Program-made: the position numbers and the translations under genes
Part shown: positions 46,842 through 55,945 of the stretch, one piece after another
Layout of the letters: the number at the start of each line of letters is the position of its first letter
Position numbering within the stretch: the first letter of the stretch is position 1
The notes under the pieces: model-generated
What the model was told of the DNA's origin: nothing
What the model saw: the letters and a program-made list of their open reading frames with translations, nothing else
Database searches by the model: none
Assembly: GCF_020523965.1 (NCBI RefSeq)
Contig: NZ_JAJAPX010000002.1
Location: 248,001 to 312,000 of the forward strand
Direction: 5' to 3'
DNA: 64,000 nucleotides
DNA from: Neotamlana sargassicola
Lineage (GTDB): Bacteria; Bacteroidota; Bacteroidia; Flavobacteriales; Flavobacteriaceae

Positions 46842-49187
46842 ATGAAAACTAAACTTAAATTTTCTTTTTTAGCTCTTGCTTTAATCGTCCTTATTTCCTG
46901 TAATAAAAAGGATGAAAATAGTAGTTCAAATGATGTGTTGGTAAACGATTTATCGGAGTTTAACAATGCCGTAAAACAAGCAAAACCAGGAGATGTTATA
47001 ACATTAGCTAATGGTGTTTGGAAAGATGCAGAACTAGTATTTGAAGGTAGAGGAACCAAAGACAAACCGATTACGTTAACCGTTGAAACTAAAGGAGAAG
47101 TTACCTTAGAAGGCAATTCAAACTTACAACTTGCAGGCGAATATTTAATTGTAGATGGCTTGGTGTTTAAAAACGGATATACACCAACAAATGCTGTAAT
47201 TTCTTTTAGAAAAAGCCGAGAGGAAATGGCAAACAATAGCAGATTAACCAATTGTGTTATCGATAATTATAATAATCCAGAACGTCAAGTGCAAGATTAT
47301 TGGATTACTATTTATGGTAAAAATAATCGAATAGACCATAACCATATTGTCGGTAAGAAAAACTTAGGGGTAACTATGATTGTTGGTTTAGATACCAAGG
47401 AGAGCAGAGCCAATCATCATAAAATAGATCATAATTATTTTGGCCCAAGACCAACTTACGGGAATAATGGTGGAGAAACTTTAAGAATAGGAACAAGTCA
47501 TCATGCTTTAGAGAACTCGAATACACTAGTAGAATCTAATTATTTTGATAGAACCAATGGCGAGCATGAAATTATTTCGAATAAAGCTTGCCAAAACACA
47601 TTTAAATACAACACATTTTTTGAGTGTACAGGAACCTTAACCATGCGTCATGGAAACGAAACCTTAGTAGATGGCAATGTATTTATTGGTAACGGAAAAC
47701 CAAGCACAGGTGGAGTTCGTGTAATAAACGAAACACAAACGGTAATAAATAACTATCATATTGGCTTAACAGGCTACCGCTTTAGAGGCGCTTTTGTAAT
47801 GATGAATGGTGTGCCTAATTCGCCACCAAATCGTTATGTTCCGGTAATCAATTCCAAAGTTAATAATAACACATTTATAAACTGCGACCACATTCAATTA
47901 TGTGCAGGTAGCGATGCCGAACGAAGTACAGCTCCAAAGACGTCCGAAATTTCTAATAATGTGTTTTATCATGAATCTAAGTCCGATTTGTTTACCGTTT
48001 ACGATGATATTAGTGGAATAACATTTAAAGATAACATTTTAGGAAATAATTTAAAACCACTTTTAAAAGATGGATTTACAAATGCCGAAATTAAATTAGT
48101 AAAAAACGATCAAGGGTTTTTAATACCAACATCCAATGCGATAAAGCCTATTTCAATTAGTCCAAAAATTGCAACAAAAGAAAATACTGGCGTTTCGTGG
48201 TATTCAAAAGATGATGAGGCTGTTGCGTTAAATTCGGGAAGTATAATTAAAGTCAACCCCGGAATTAATACCTTATACGATATTGTTAAAACATCGAAAG
48301 CGGGTGATATTATTGAGCTAGAAGAAGACGGAGAGTATTTAATAACTAAAGCGGTTACAGTAAATCATCCGTTAACTTTTAAAACAATAGGAGAGAAAAA
48401 GGCAACTATTTTATTTGAACGTATGATGGCTTTCGAAATACAAAATGGAGGAAGTTTAGAATTAGAAAACGTGTCGTTCGACGGATCAAAATCACCCGAC
48501 TATGCAGGTAATTCGGTAATAAGTACCAGTAAAAACTCCATGATAGAAAATTACAAGCTTTTTATAAATAATTGTGAGTTTAAAGATATGGTTGTAAACC
48601 ACTCTTTTGATGTGCTTCGTGTTTCAAAAGGCACATTTGCCGATACAATAAGCATTCAAAATTCAACATTTAAAAATATTTCAGGTCATATCGCTGCTTT
48701 AGATAAAGAAACTGATGATATTGGTGCATATAACGTAGAGTATTTTATAATGAAAAATAATGTTGTAACAGATTTGCAAGGGGCTGCTTTAAGGTTGTAT
48801 AGAGGTGGTAAAGACGAAAGTACTTTTGGCCCATTTTTGGAGGTAGACCATAATGTTTTTAATAATGTAGGTTTTGGTAAAAAGAATAAATATGATGCCG
48901 CCATGTCACTTTATGGTGTGCAAGTAAATACTATTGAAAACAATATTTTTAATAATACTAAGGCTTTAAATATGCATTTAGTGGTTGGAGAACCCATAGT
49001 AAATGTTGTTAATAATAACTTCTATAAATCTGATAATATAATTGTCACAGGCGATCAAAAATATAACGTTAAAAATAGCTGGAATTATAATCCTGAATTT
49101 AATAAAAACAGTTTTCAGCTTAACGAAAATTCGCCGTTAATAGGAAAGGCGACAGATGGCTCCAACTTGGGAGTTTTAAAAAATTGA
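46842..49187 (+). CDS. Polysaccharide lyase family 6 (alginate lyase / chondroitinase B type)
   Basis: A 781-residue lipoprotein (lipobox LISC, Cys 20). Residues 30-400 form a right-handed parallel beta-helix of PL6 type with the Lys-Arg catalytic pair in SNKAC (K248) and MRHG (R269). A second beta-helix region (about 450-780) follows, as in two-domain PL6 enzymes. PL6 enzymes act on alginate, often poly-MG or oligomers. It follows the transporter by ten bases and precedes a strong terminator. Confidence 0.92.
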   Translation: MKTKLKFSFLALALIVLISCNKKDENSSSNDVLVNDLSEFNNAVKQAKPGDVITLANGVWKDAELVFEGRGTKDKPITLTVETKGEVTLEGNSNLQLAGEYLIVDGLVFKNGYTPTNAVISFRKSREEMANNSRLTNCVIDNYNNPERQVQDYWITIYGKNNRIDHNHIVGKKNLGVTMIVGLDTKESRANHHKIDHNYFGPRPTYGNNGGETLRIGTSHHALENSNTLVESNYFDRTNGEHEIISNKACQNTFKYNTFFECTGTLTMRHGNETLVDGNVFIGNGKPSTGGVRVINETQTVINNYHIGLTGYRFRGAFVMMNGVPNSPPNRYVPVINSKVNNNTFINCDHIQLCAGSDAERSTAPKTSEISNNVFYHESKSDLFTVYDDISGITFKDNILGNNLKPLLKDGFTNAEIKLVKNDQGFLIPTSNAIKPISISPKIATKENTGVSWYSKDDEAVALNSGSIIKVNPGINTLYDIVKTSKAGDIIELEEDGEYLITKAVTVNHPLTFKTIGEKKATILFERMMAFEIQNGGSLELENVSFDGSKSPDYAGNSVISTSKNSMIENYKLFINNCEFKDMVVNHSFDVLRVSKGTFADTISIQNSTFKNISGHIAALDKETDDIGAYNVEYFIMKNNVVTDLQGAALRLYRGGKDESTFGPFLEVDHNVFNNVGFGKKNKYDAAMSLYGVQVNTIENNIFNNTKALNMHLVVGEPIVNVVNNNFYKSDNIIVTGDQKYNVKNSWNYNPEFNKNSFQLNENSPLIGKATDGSNLGVLKN

Positions 49188-49219
49188 TAATATAAGTTTA
49201 GTTTAATATTGGTTTTAAT

Positions 49220-49256
49220 CCTAGGGGTTTATTTTTTGTAAATCTCTAGGGTTTTT
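49220..49256 (+). terminator. Terminator ending the PL7-kinase-transporter-PL6 operon
   Basis: CCTAGGGGTTTA (49220-49231) pairs with TAAATCTCTAGG (49239-49250), twelve pairs including two wobbles, then GTTTTTG. It separates this operon from the susC promoter. Confidence 0.85.
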
Positions 49257-49321
49257 GATTTATACGGGTTAATTAATTGATTTTTAGTTTTTTATAAAAG
49301 TTAAAAATTTCATAAAAAAAT

Positions 49322-49387
49322 TTTGAAGCTATATTTTAAAATCATATATTTGGTGCACCAATTTGGTGTGCCAGTTTGGTGTACCAA
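49322..49387 (+). promoter_or_regulatory. susC promoter with three tandem GntR-type operators
   Basis: TTTG (49322-49325), 19 bases, TATATTTG (49345-49352) is an ideal Bacteroidota promoter. Three boxes start 13 bases apart: TTGGTGCACCAA (49350, perfect palindrome), TTGGTGTGCCAG (49363) and TTGGTGTACCAA (49376). The first overlaps the -7 element and the others lie over the start of transcription, so occupancy should block initiation. Confidence 0.82.
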
Positions 49388-49623
49388 ATAAATTAAAACT
49401 AAAAACTAAATTAAAGTAAGATATTATGAAAAAAAACTGCACCTGAAGAATTCACTTATAAGCCCAATTTTTTTGGCTAAGTGTAATTTGAATTACCTTC
49501 TATTTTTTTGTGTTAAAAATAAAATATCAGACTCCTAAAAATAATTGCGAGTTCAATAGATTTTAATTTGAATTAACAAACAAGAACAATTTAAAAATTA
49601 CTAATAACTAAATAAATCATTAA
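49388..49623 (+). other. Long susC leader with mini-ORF and hairpin
   Basis: About 240 bases separate the operators from the susC start. They hold a seven-codon frame (49426-49446, ATG then eight A residues, MKKNCT, stop TGA), followed by a hairpin with stem CACTT...AGCC/GGCT...AAGTG (49453-49483). The rest is A/T-rich with no gene. It might be a regulatory leader or the remnant of a frame; neither is settled by sequence. Confidence 0.4.
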
Positions 49624-52600
49624 ATGAATTTGAAAATGAAATTAAGCTTATGGCTAATTTTGGTATTTAATATATCAATATTTGCGCAAGTCGGATATCA
49701 AATATCCGGAGTGGTAATAGACGAAGCGGGAATGCCAATTCCTGGAGTGAATGTTATAGTTGCAAACACCACAACTGGTACAGCAACCGATTTTGATGGT
49801 CAGTTTCAACTGGCGGTGTCGAACGGAGACGTTTTAAAGTTTTCTTATATAGGTTACATTAGTCAAAGTGTTAACGTAACTGGGCAAAAATCAATTGAAG
49901 TAACATTAAAAGAAGATGCCAGTACTTTAGACGAAGTAGTGGTTGTAGGTTATGGAGCTCGTAAAAAATCACATTTAACAGGAGCTATTGCAAAAGTTGG
50001 TGGAGACGAGGTAGCGGCGGTACAGGCTGCTCGTGTAGACGATGCTTTAGCAGGTAAGTTACCAGGGGTTTTAATTCAAAACCAAAGTGGTGAACCAGGA
50101 GCCGATCCTAAAATTCAAATTAGAGCTGCTTCTTCAGTATCTGGAGATTCTAGTCCTTTAATTGTGGTAGATGGTTTTCCTATTTCAGGAAGTTTAGCAA
50201 CAGTAAACCCTAACGACATTCAAAGTATGGAAGTGCTTAAAGATGCTGCTTCTGCTGCTATTTATGGGTCGCGTGGTGCAAATGGGGTTATTTTAATTAC
50301 TACTAAAAAAGGTAAAGCAGGTAAAACAACTTTTAGTTATAATGCCTACACAAGTTTTTCTAGTAAGTATCGCGATAATTTATTATTAACTTCTGGTGAA
50401 TGGGCAGATATTATAGATACGAATATTGCAAACGGAACGTTCGATGTTTCTGAAGTGGAACAAGATGTACCTGGTTTAATAGATTATAGAATTAATGCTT
50501 ATAGAAATTCTCCAGATGTTGTTGCTGTTGAAGATTGGTTATTTCAAAACGGACATACGCAAAGTCATGATTTTAGCATGAGTGGTGGTACTGAAAATGT
50601 GAATTTTTTCGCATCAATGGGGTATCAAAACACCGAAGGTATTGTGCAAACGCAAGGGTTTGAAAAATTAAATGCAAGACTTAATGTTGATGCTAAATTA
50701 GGTGATAAGTTTAAAGCGGGTTTAAGCTTTAATGGTTTTACTTCAGATAGAGATATAGTTGCTCACGATATGAGAGATTTAATGAGGGCTTACAGTATTT
50801 CTCCAATTTATCATACAGAAGAATCTATAGCATTTGTACAACAATTAGATGCACAAGCAACTGCTTTAGGGTTAAATAGACAATGGTTTAGTGATGGTGA
50901 CGATTATACGACTGTTACTGATCCAACAACTTTCGATGCTGGTGCCCGAGGAACTTTGGGGCTAGAGCCATCGAGTATATTCGATTTACAACCAGGAGAT
51001 TTTGCACACGATTGGCATTATGGTAGACGTGGTAATGGTATTGGTGGTTCTGGTGATGCTGGTCCTGCAGCAAAACTAGATAATGCAAAGCAATGGCAAA
51101 AAACCTATTATGCGAACATTAGTTCATATATCCAATACGAAATATTAGAAGGTTTAACCCTTAAAACCGTATTAGGTGGAGATTTAAACGATACTCAAGA
51201 TTATTACTACCAAGGTGTAATTGCAGATTCAAGAGAACGTTTAAACCAAACTGATTTAGACCAAACCGATTTAAAACGTTTTTCATACTTAAGTGAAACT
51301 ACTTTAAGTTATGCAAAAGTATTTGGTAAGCACGATGTTTCTGCTGTGGCAGGTTTCGAATTTCAAAATACTTATTTTAAAGGAACTTCTTTAAACGCTA
51401 CAAACGTGCCATTTGGAGATATCATAAACTACAATTTATTAGCTCCAGAAGATATTACAGTAACCGAAAGAGACGAAACTAGAACCAGACGCAGTGTTTT
51501 TGGTAGAGTTAACTATGCTTACGATAACCGCTACTTAGCTTCTGTTTCTGTAAGACGAGATGGCGATTCAAGATTTGGTGTTAACAAACGTTTCGAAACA
51601 TTTCCAGCACTTTCTGTAGGTTGGAACGTTCATAACGAAGCGTTTTGGGGAGACGATTTTGCAATGAGCTTATTAAAATTAAGATTTAGTACAGGTTCTT
51701 TAGGTACTACGTCATTCTTAGGGTCTTACGATTCTTTAAGTTTATTATCAGACACCAGCACTACAGTATTTGGTACGGCTTATTTATTACCAGATAATGT
51801 AGCTAATCCAGATTTAACATGGCAAACTAATACAGAAACTAACTATGGTATCGATTTAGGTTTTGTTAACAATAGATTTCGTTTAAGTGTAGATTACTAT
51901 ACTTCAGATATTGAAGATATGCTAATTAACCAAAGTGTTTCAGAAGTTTTAGGAACACCTTCAATTGTATTAAACACAGGAGATGTAAGAAGTTCGGGTG
52001 TAGAATTTGAAGCATCTGCAAGTATTGTAAATACTCAAGATTTCTCATGGAGTGTATCTGGAAACTTATCTACTGTTAATACAGAAATTACAGATTTAGG
52101 AGGTTTAGAGAGTTTACCGGATCAAATTTACGGACAAAGTGGTAGAGGGCCAGTATTTAGAAACTATGTAGGTGGAGAAATTGGTGAAATGTGGGGTCTA
52201 GAAACTATCGGCGAAGTAGAAATGGAACATGTTTACGACCCTACAGCTAATATAGGAATTACTAGTGGCGAATATTATGTTGTAGATCAAGATGGCGATG
52301 GTGATATCGATTCTGATGATTATGTTAAAATTGGTCAAAATACACCAGATTTTTACTGGGGTTTCAACACGAATTTAAGATATAAAAACTTTGATTTAGC
52401 AATGCAATTCCAAGGAGCTCAAGGTGGTGATGTTTATAACATCGATCCATTATATTATAACTCTCAATGGGGTGGAAGACTACGAGCAAGTTTTGATGCA
52501 GATAATGATGGTATTGCCGATCATAACGGACAATTTTATGACAGAGCTCGTGACCAAACAGATGCTTTAGTTCAAGATGCGTCGTATATTGCACTTCGTA

Positions 52601-52842
52601 ATATTACCTTAGGGTATACCATTAACTCGCAATTAATGAGTAAAATTGGTGCTAGTTCGGCTAGAGTTTATGCCGCTGCAACGAACCTTTTATATATCAT
52701 GGCAGATAATTATACATCATATAACCCAGAGGGTATTAATATGAGTGGTAGTGATTACGCAGGACCAACAACTTCGGGAACTCAAGTAGGAGAAAGCCCA
52801 GTAGTAAGAAGTTTTACACTTGGTTTAAACCTTAATTTTTAA
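49624..52842 (+). CDS. susC: SusC-type TonB-dependent oligosaccharide receptor, alginate locus
   Basis: A 1072-residue outer-membrane importer: signal peptide to about residue 22, carboxypeptidase-like domain (25-110), then DEVVVVGYGARKK and plug, and a barrel ending SFTLGLNLNF. Sequence runs such as GVILITTKKGKAGK and AASAAIYGSRGANG are SusC-family hallmarks. It lacks an N-terminal STN domain, consistent with regulation by the cytosolic GntR protein rather than ECF sigma factors. The start may be at 49624 or the ATG at 49636. Confidence 0.94.
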   Translation: MNLKMKLSLWLILVFNISIFAQVGYQISGVVIDEAGMPIPGVNVIVANTTTGTATDFDGQFQLAVSNGDVLKFSYIGYISQSVNVTGQKSIEVTLKEDASTLDEVVVVGYGARKKSHLTGAIAKVGGDEVAAVQAARVDDALAGKLPGVLIQNQSGEPGADPKIQIRAASSVSGDSSPLIVVDGFPISGSLATVNPNDIQSMEVLKDAASAAIYGSRGANGVILITTKKGKAGKTTFSYNAYTSFSSKYRDNLLLTSGEWADIIDTNIANGTFDVSEVEQDVPGLIDYRINAYRNSPDVVAVEDWLFQNGHTQSHDFSMSGGTENVNFFASMGYQNTEGIVQTQGFEKLNARLNVDAKLGDKFKAGLSFNGFTSDRDIVAHDMRDLMRAYSISPIYHTEESIAFVQQLDAQATALGLNRQWFSDGDDYTTVTDPTTFDAGARGTLGLEPSSIFDLQPGDFAHDWHYGRRGNGIGGSGDAGPAAKLDNAKQWQKTYYANISSYIQYEILEGLTLKTVLGGDLNDTQDYYYQGVIADSRERLNQTDLDQTDLKRFSYLSETTLSYAKVFGKHDVSAVAGFEFQNTYFKGTSLNATNVPFGDIINYNLLAPEDITVTERDETRTRRSVFGRVNYAYDNRYLASVSVRRDGDSRFGVNKRFETFPALSVGWNVHNEAFWGDDFAMSLLKLRFSTGSLGTTSFLGSYDSLSLLSDTSTTVFGTAYLLPDNVANPDLTWQTNTETNYGIDLGFVNNRFRLSVDYYTSDIEDMLINQSVSEVLGTPSIVLNTGDVRSSGVEFEASASIVNTQDFSWSVSGNLSTVNTEITDLGGLESLPDQIYGQSGRGPVFRNYVGGEIGEMWGLETIGEVEMEHVYDPTANIGITSGEYYVVDQDGDGDIDSDDYVKIGQNTPDFYWGFNTNLRYKNFDLAMQFQGAQGGDVYNIDPLYYNSQWGGRLRASFDADNDGIADHNGQFYDRARDQTDALVQDASYIALRNITLGYTINSQLMSKIGASSARVYAAATNLLYIMADNYTSYNPEGINMSGSDYAGPTTSGTQVGESPVVRSFTLGLNLNF

Positions 52843-52852
52843 TTAAAAAAAA

Positions 52853-54172
52853 ATGAAAAGAATATATATCATATTATTAGCATCGCTAGTACTTACTACA
52901 GCGTGCAACAACGATTTGGACCAGTTTCCAGATAATATTGCAAGTTCCGACTCTTTAACTAATTTTGAAAGTGTTTTATACGCTGCATATTTTTATCAAT
53001 TAGGAGGAGCAACACCAATGGCGGTAATGGGCGATTTTAGAGCAGATAATGCCTTAATGCAAGAGGCTCCTTATACAGACTTCGATGAGTATAACTCGAG
53101 TTTAGTGTCAATGGAAGATCAATTTTTTGGTCCTTTTTATACAGCAATGTATAAGTCTATTTTAAGTGCAAATATTGTTATTGAAAACTCAGAAGATAGT
53201 TCTGATATTGCAGAAGCTAAGTTTTTACGCGCCTTATCTTATTTTAAATTGGTTCGTGTATTTGGTGGTGTAACTATAAATTTGTCTGATGCTCCAAGTA
53301 CAACAGATACCTCTATTTTAGAAAGAGCTTCATCAGCCGATGTTTATGCTCAAGTAGTTGCAGATTTAATGGATGCTATTGCTGGTTTAGACAATTCTGA
53401 AATTTCAACCGGGCGTGCATCGCAACTTGCAGCACAAGCTTTATTAGGAAAAGTGTATGTGCAAATGGGAGAATTTGGTAGTGCAGAAACCTATTTAGCG
53501 GCAGCAGTAAATGCAGCATCTGGAGCTGGAATAAGTTTACAAGCAAGTTTCTCTGATATTTTTGGTTCTGCCAACGATTTAAATTCTGAAATAATTTTTG
53601 CTTCTCAAGTATCTAGTTCTATAGCAGATGAATACACGTTTGCTTCAGAGTTTACCGATTGGTATTCTGGTGGCGATACGAAATCGCAACAACCGTTAGA
53701 TTCAGATTTAGCAGATGCTTTCGACGCTGCTGGAGACACAACCAGAAAAGATTTAACCATCGATGGAGCAACTTGTATTAAGTACGGGGGTGCCGATCCA
53801 GATCAAGATTGGATAGAATTAAGATTAGCAGATGTAATCTTGTTATACGCAGAAACTTTAAATGAAAATAATAATGCTTCAGGTGCACAATCTGCAACTA
53901 TTTTAGCATTGTTAGATGATATTAGAACACGTGCCGGATTAGCCAGTTTAGTGGGTACGGCAACCTCACAAGATGACGTAAGAGATGCTATTTTAAACGA
54001 AAGACGTTTAGAGTTAGCTTTCGAAGGTCAACGTTGGTTCGATTTGGTAAGAACAGGAACAGTTAACGAAGAAATGGGAGAAACAATTAGTAGCGATTAT
54101 TATCTATTCCCTTTACCTGTTTCAGAAATAAATTCAACAAACGGGGTAATAACTCAAAATTCGGGTTATTAG
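52853..54172 (+). CDS. susD: SusD-type surface glycan-binding lipoprotein, alginate locus
   Basis: A 439-residue lipoprotein (lipobox TTAC near residue 18) with SusD/RagB features: EAKFLRALSYFKLVRVFGGV in the N-terminal half, a TPR-like scaffold, and the C-terminal ILNERRLELAFEGQRWFDLVRTG segment. It caps the SusC barrel and delivers alginate oligomers. The stop of susC is ten bases upstream. It is slightly shorter than many SusD proteins, as in other alginate loci. Confidence 0.93.
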   Translation: MKRIYIILLASLVLTTACNNDLDQFPDNIASSDSLTNFESVLYAAYFYQLGGATPMAVMGDFRADNALMQEAPYTDFDEYNSSLVSMEDQFFGPFYTAMYKSILSANIVIENSEDSSDIAEAKFLRALSYFKLVRVFGGVTINLSDAPSTTDTSILERASSADVYAQVVADLMDAIAGLDNSEISTGRASQLAAQALLGKVYVQMGEFGSAETYLAAAVNAASGAGISLQASFSDIFGSANDLNSEIIFASQVSSSIADEYTFASEFTDWYSGGDTKSQQPLDSDLADAFDAAGDTTRKDLTIDGATCIKYGGADPDQDWIELRLADVILLYAETLNENNNASGAQSATILALLDDIRTRAGLASLVGTATSQDDVRDAILNERRLELAFEGQRWFDLVRTGTVNEEMGETISSDYYLFPLPVSEINSTNGVITQNSGY

Positions 54173-54227
54173 ACTTGAAAATTTAGCTTGATTTATTTTA
54201 GAATATCGAGTTAGTTTAGTTTTTATT

Positions 54228-54270
54228 GGCTAGCCAGCATTGTTATTGTGGTTTTTGTTGGTTAGCCTTT
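54228..54270 (+). terminator. Weak terminator-like hairpin after susD
   Basis: GGCTAGCCA (54228-54236) can pair with TGGTTAGCC (54259-54267) with one wobble across a 22-base loop, then TTT. The long loop makes it uncertain. Confidence 0.35.
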
Positions 54271-54321
54271 AAATTTAGCTTTGAATTCCATTAGAATTTG
54301 AATAGTTTTACTTAATTTTAA

Positions 54322-54333
54322 CTGGTGTACCAA
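54322..54333 (+). promoter_or_regulatory. Single GntR-type operator before its regulator gene
   Basis: CTGGTGTACCAA differs from the susC box by one base. It lies 17 bases before the regulator's start codon; a half-match TTGTGTTCCAA ends at the start codon. It suggests autoregulation. Confidence 0.65.
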
Positions 54334-54349
54334 TTTTATTTGTGTTCCA

Positions 54350-55075
54350 ATGAATTTAGAGATTATATCTAAAAATGAAAATCAAGAGATAACGAGTAGA
54401 GTAAATAAAATTATTGCTCAAATTAGTGATTTAATAAGTCAGAAACATTTACAGCCAGGAGATAAACTTCCAGCTGAAAGAATTTTGGCAGAAAAATTTG
54501 AAGTAAGTAGAAGGTCTTTACGAGTTGCGATTTTAAAATTAGAATCTTACGGAATTTTGGTTTCCATGCCTCAAAGTGGCACTTTTATAGCTAATATTGG
54601 TTCTATTGCTATGCAAGGAATGATTGAAGATATTTTAAGTTTGGGTCTTCCAGATTTTAAATCTTTAGTCGAAACAAGAATTTTGTTAGAACTTAAGGCA
54701 GTTAGGTTAGCGGCATTAAGACGAACTGATGATGATTTAGCAAGAATAAAAGAAGCTTTAGATGCTCATGAAACAAAATTGCGATCTGGTGAAGATGCCG
54801 TTCAAGAAGATTTATTATTTCATTTAGCTATTGCAAAAGCAAGTGGCAATGTTACCATGAATAAAATTATGATTGGTATAACACCTCAAATAATTGTTGA
54901 TTTTAAAAAGTATCATAAAGATTATGACTCACTAGACGAGTTAAGAATTATAGAACATGCTGAGATTTATGAGGCTATAAAAGAAAAAAATCCGCAACTA
55001 GCTAAAGATAAAATGAAAAAACATTTTGCAATGTTATATAAATATTGTTACGATATTGCCGAGGATGTATTTTAA
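54350..55075 (+). CDS. GntR family, FadR-subfamily transcriptional regulator of alginate use
   Basis: A 241-residue regulator with an N-terminal winged helix (LQPGDKLPAERILAEKFEVS, 37-56) and a C-terminal FCD ligand domain (HLAIAKASGN then FAMLYKYC at the end). FadR-type regulators bind TNGTNNNACNA-like palindromes, close to the TTGGT-NN-ACCAA boxes found here. It corresponds in type and context to AusR, a GntR repressor of alginate genes in Zobellia. Ligand is likely an alginate breakdown product. It precedes the SDR gene by 37 bases. Confidence 0.9.
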   Translation: MNLEIISKNENQEITSRVNKIIAQISDLISQKHLQPGDKLPAERILAEKFEVSRRSLRVAILKLESYGILVSMPQSGTFIANIGSIAMQGMIEDILSLGLPDFKSLVETRILLELKAVRLAALRRTDDDLARIKEALDAHETKLRSGEDAVQEDLLFHLAIAKASGNVTMNKIMIGITPQIIVDFKKYHKDYDSLDELRIIEHAEIYEAIKEKNPQLAKDKMKKHFAMLYKYCYDIAEDVF

Positions 55076-55112
55076 AATAAAAAGTAAAACAATTCAATTT
55101 ATAAAATAAGAA

Positions 55113-55868
55113 ATGGGAAAATTAGATGGTAAAGTAGCTGTAGTAACTGGTGGAGCAAGAGATATAGGTCGCTCTATTTGTGTGAAATTAGCACAAGAAG
55201 GCGCCAAAGTAGTTGTAAACTATTTAAACAGCGAAAAAGATAGAGATACAACTTTAGAGGCTATTAAGGCTGTTGGAGGCGAAGCTATTGCAGTTTATGG
55301 CGACGTAACTAAACAAGCAGATATCGATGATATGGTTGCTAAAACTAAAGCTGCTTTTGGCGATAAAGTGGATATTTTAGTAAATAATGCTGGTGGTTTG
55401 TTTGGTAGAAGAACAGCCGAAGAATTAGATGAAGATTTTTATAACCTTGTAATGGGAGTTAATTTTAAAGGAACTGTTTTTGTTACTCAAGCTTTTAAAG
55501 CTTTAATGAGCGAAGGTGCATCAATAGTAAATTTAGCTTCACAAGCAGGTCGCGATGGCGGTGGTGGAGGTTCGGTGTTATATGCTGCATCAAAAGGTGC
55601 GATTATGACATTAACTCGTAACTGGGCTAAAGAGTTCGGGCCACAAGGTATTCGTATAAACGCAGTTTGCCCTGGGTTAATTGGAACAAAATTTCACGAC
55701 GATTTTACACAAGATGAAGTTAGGGTAAAAGTGGCTGGTGCAACACCGCTTAGAAGAGAGGGACAGCCAAATGAAGTTGCCGATTTGGTGGCTTATTTAG
55801 CTAGTGATGAAGCATCATTTCTTACAGGAAATAATGTAGATATTAATGGTGGTTTAGCATTTAGTTAA
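55113..55868 (+). CDS. Short-chain dehydrogenase, probable DEH reductase of alginate catabolism
   Basis: A 251-residue SDR with NAD(P)-binding TGGARDIG (12-19), NNAG (91-94) and the catalytic Ser143, Tyr157 and Lys161 (YAASK). In alginate loci this family reduces 4-deoxy-L-erythro-5-hexoseulose uronate (DEH) to 2-keto-3-deoxygluconate. The context (lyases, SusCD, AusR-like regulator) supports that substrate, but sequence alone gives only the SDR fold. It closes the alginate locus and is followed by a strong terminator. Confidence 0.86.
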   Translation: MGKLDGKVAVVTGGARDIGRSICVKLAQEGAKVVVNYLNSEKDRDTTLEAIKAVGGEAIAVYGDVTKQADIDDMVAKTKAAFGDKVDILVNNAGGLFGRRTAEELDEDFYNLVMGVNFKGTVFVTQAFKALMSEGASIVNLASQAGRDGGGGGSVLYAASKGAIMTLTRNWAKEFGPQGIRINAVCPGLIGTKFHDDFTQDEVRVKVAGATPLRREGQPNEVADLVAYLASDEASFLTGNNVDINGGLAFS

Positions 55869-55886
55869 TTTCTGTAATTATCTTTT

Positions 55887-55924
55887 TTAAAAGCCCGATA
55901 AGTATTTATAGCTTATCGGGCTTT
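55887..55924. terminator. Bidirectional terminator between SDR and galK
   Basis: AAAAGCCCGATAAG pairs with CTTATCGGGCTTTT, stem 11-14 pairs around a nine-base loop, with A- and T-runs on both flanks. Confidence 0.9.
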
Positions 55925-55945
55925 TTAATTTTATAGGTATAGACG

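Noticed and set aside
54335-54350. Second full operator before the GntR regulator
   Set aside because: TTGTGTTCCAA is off the 13-base phase and matches only one half-site well.
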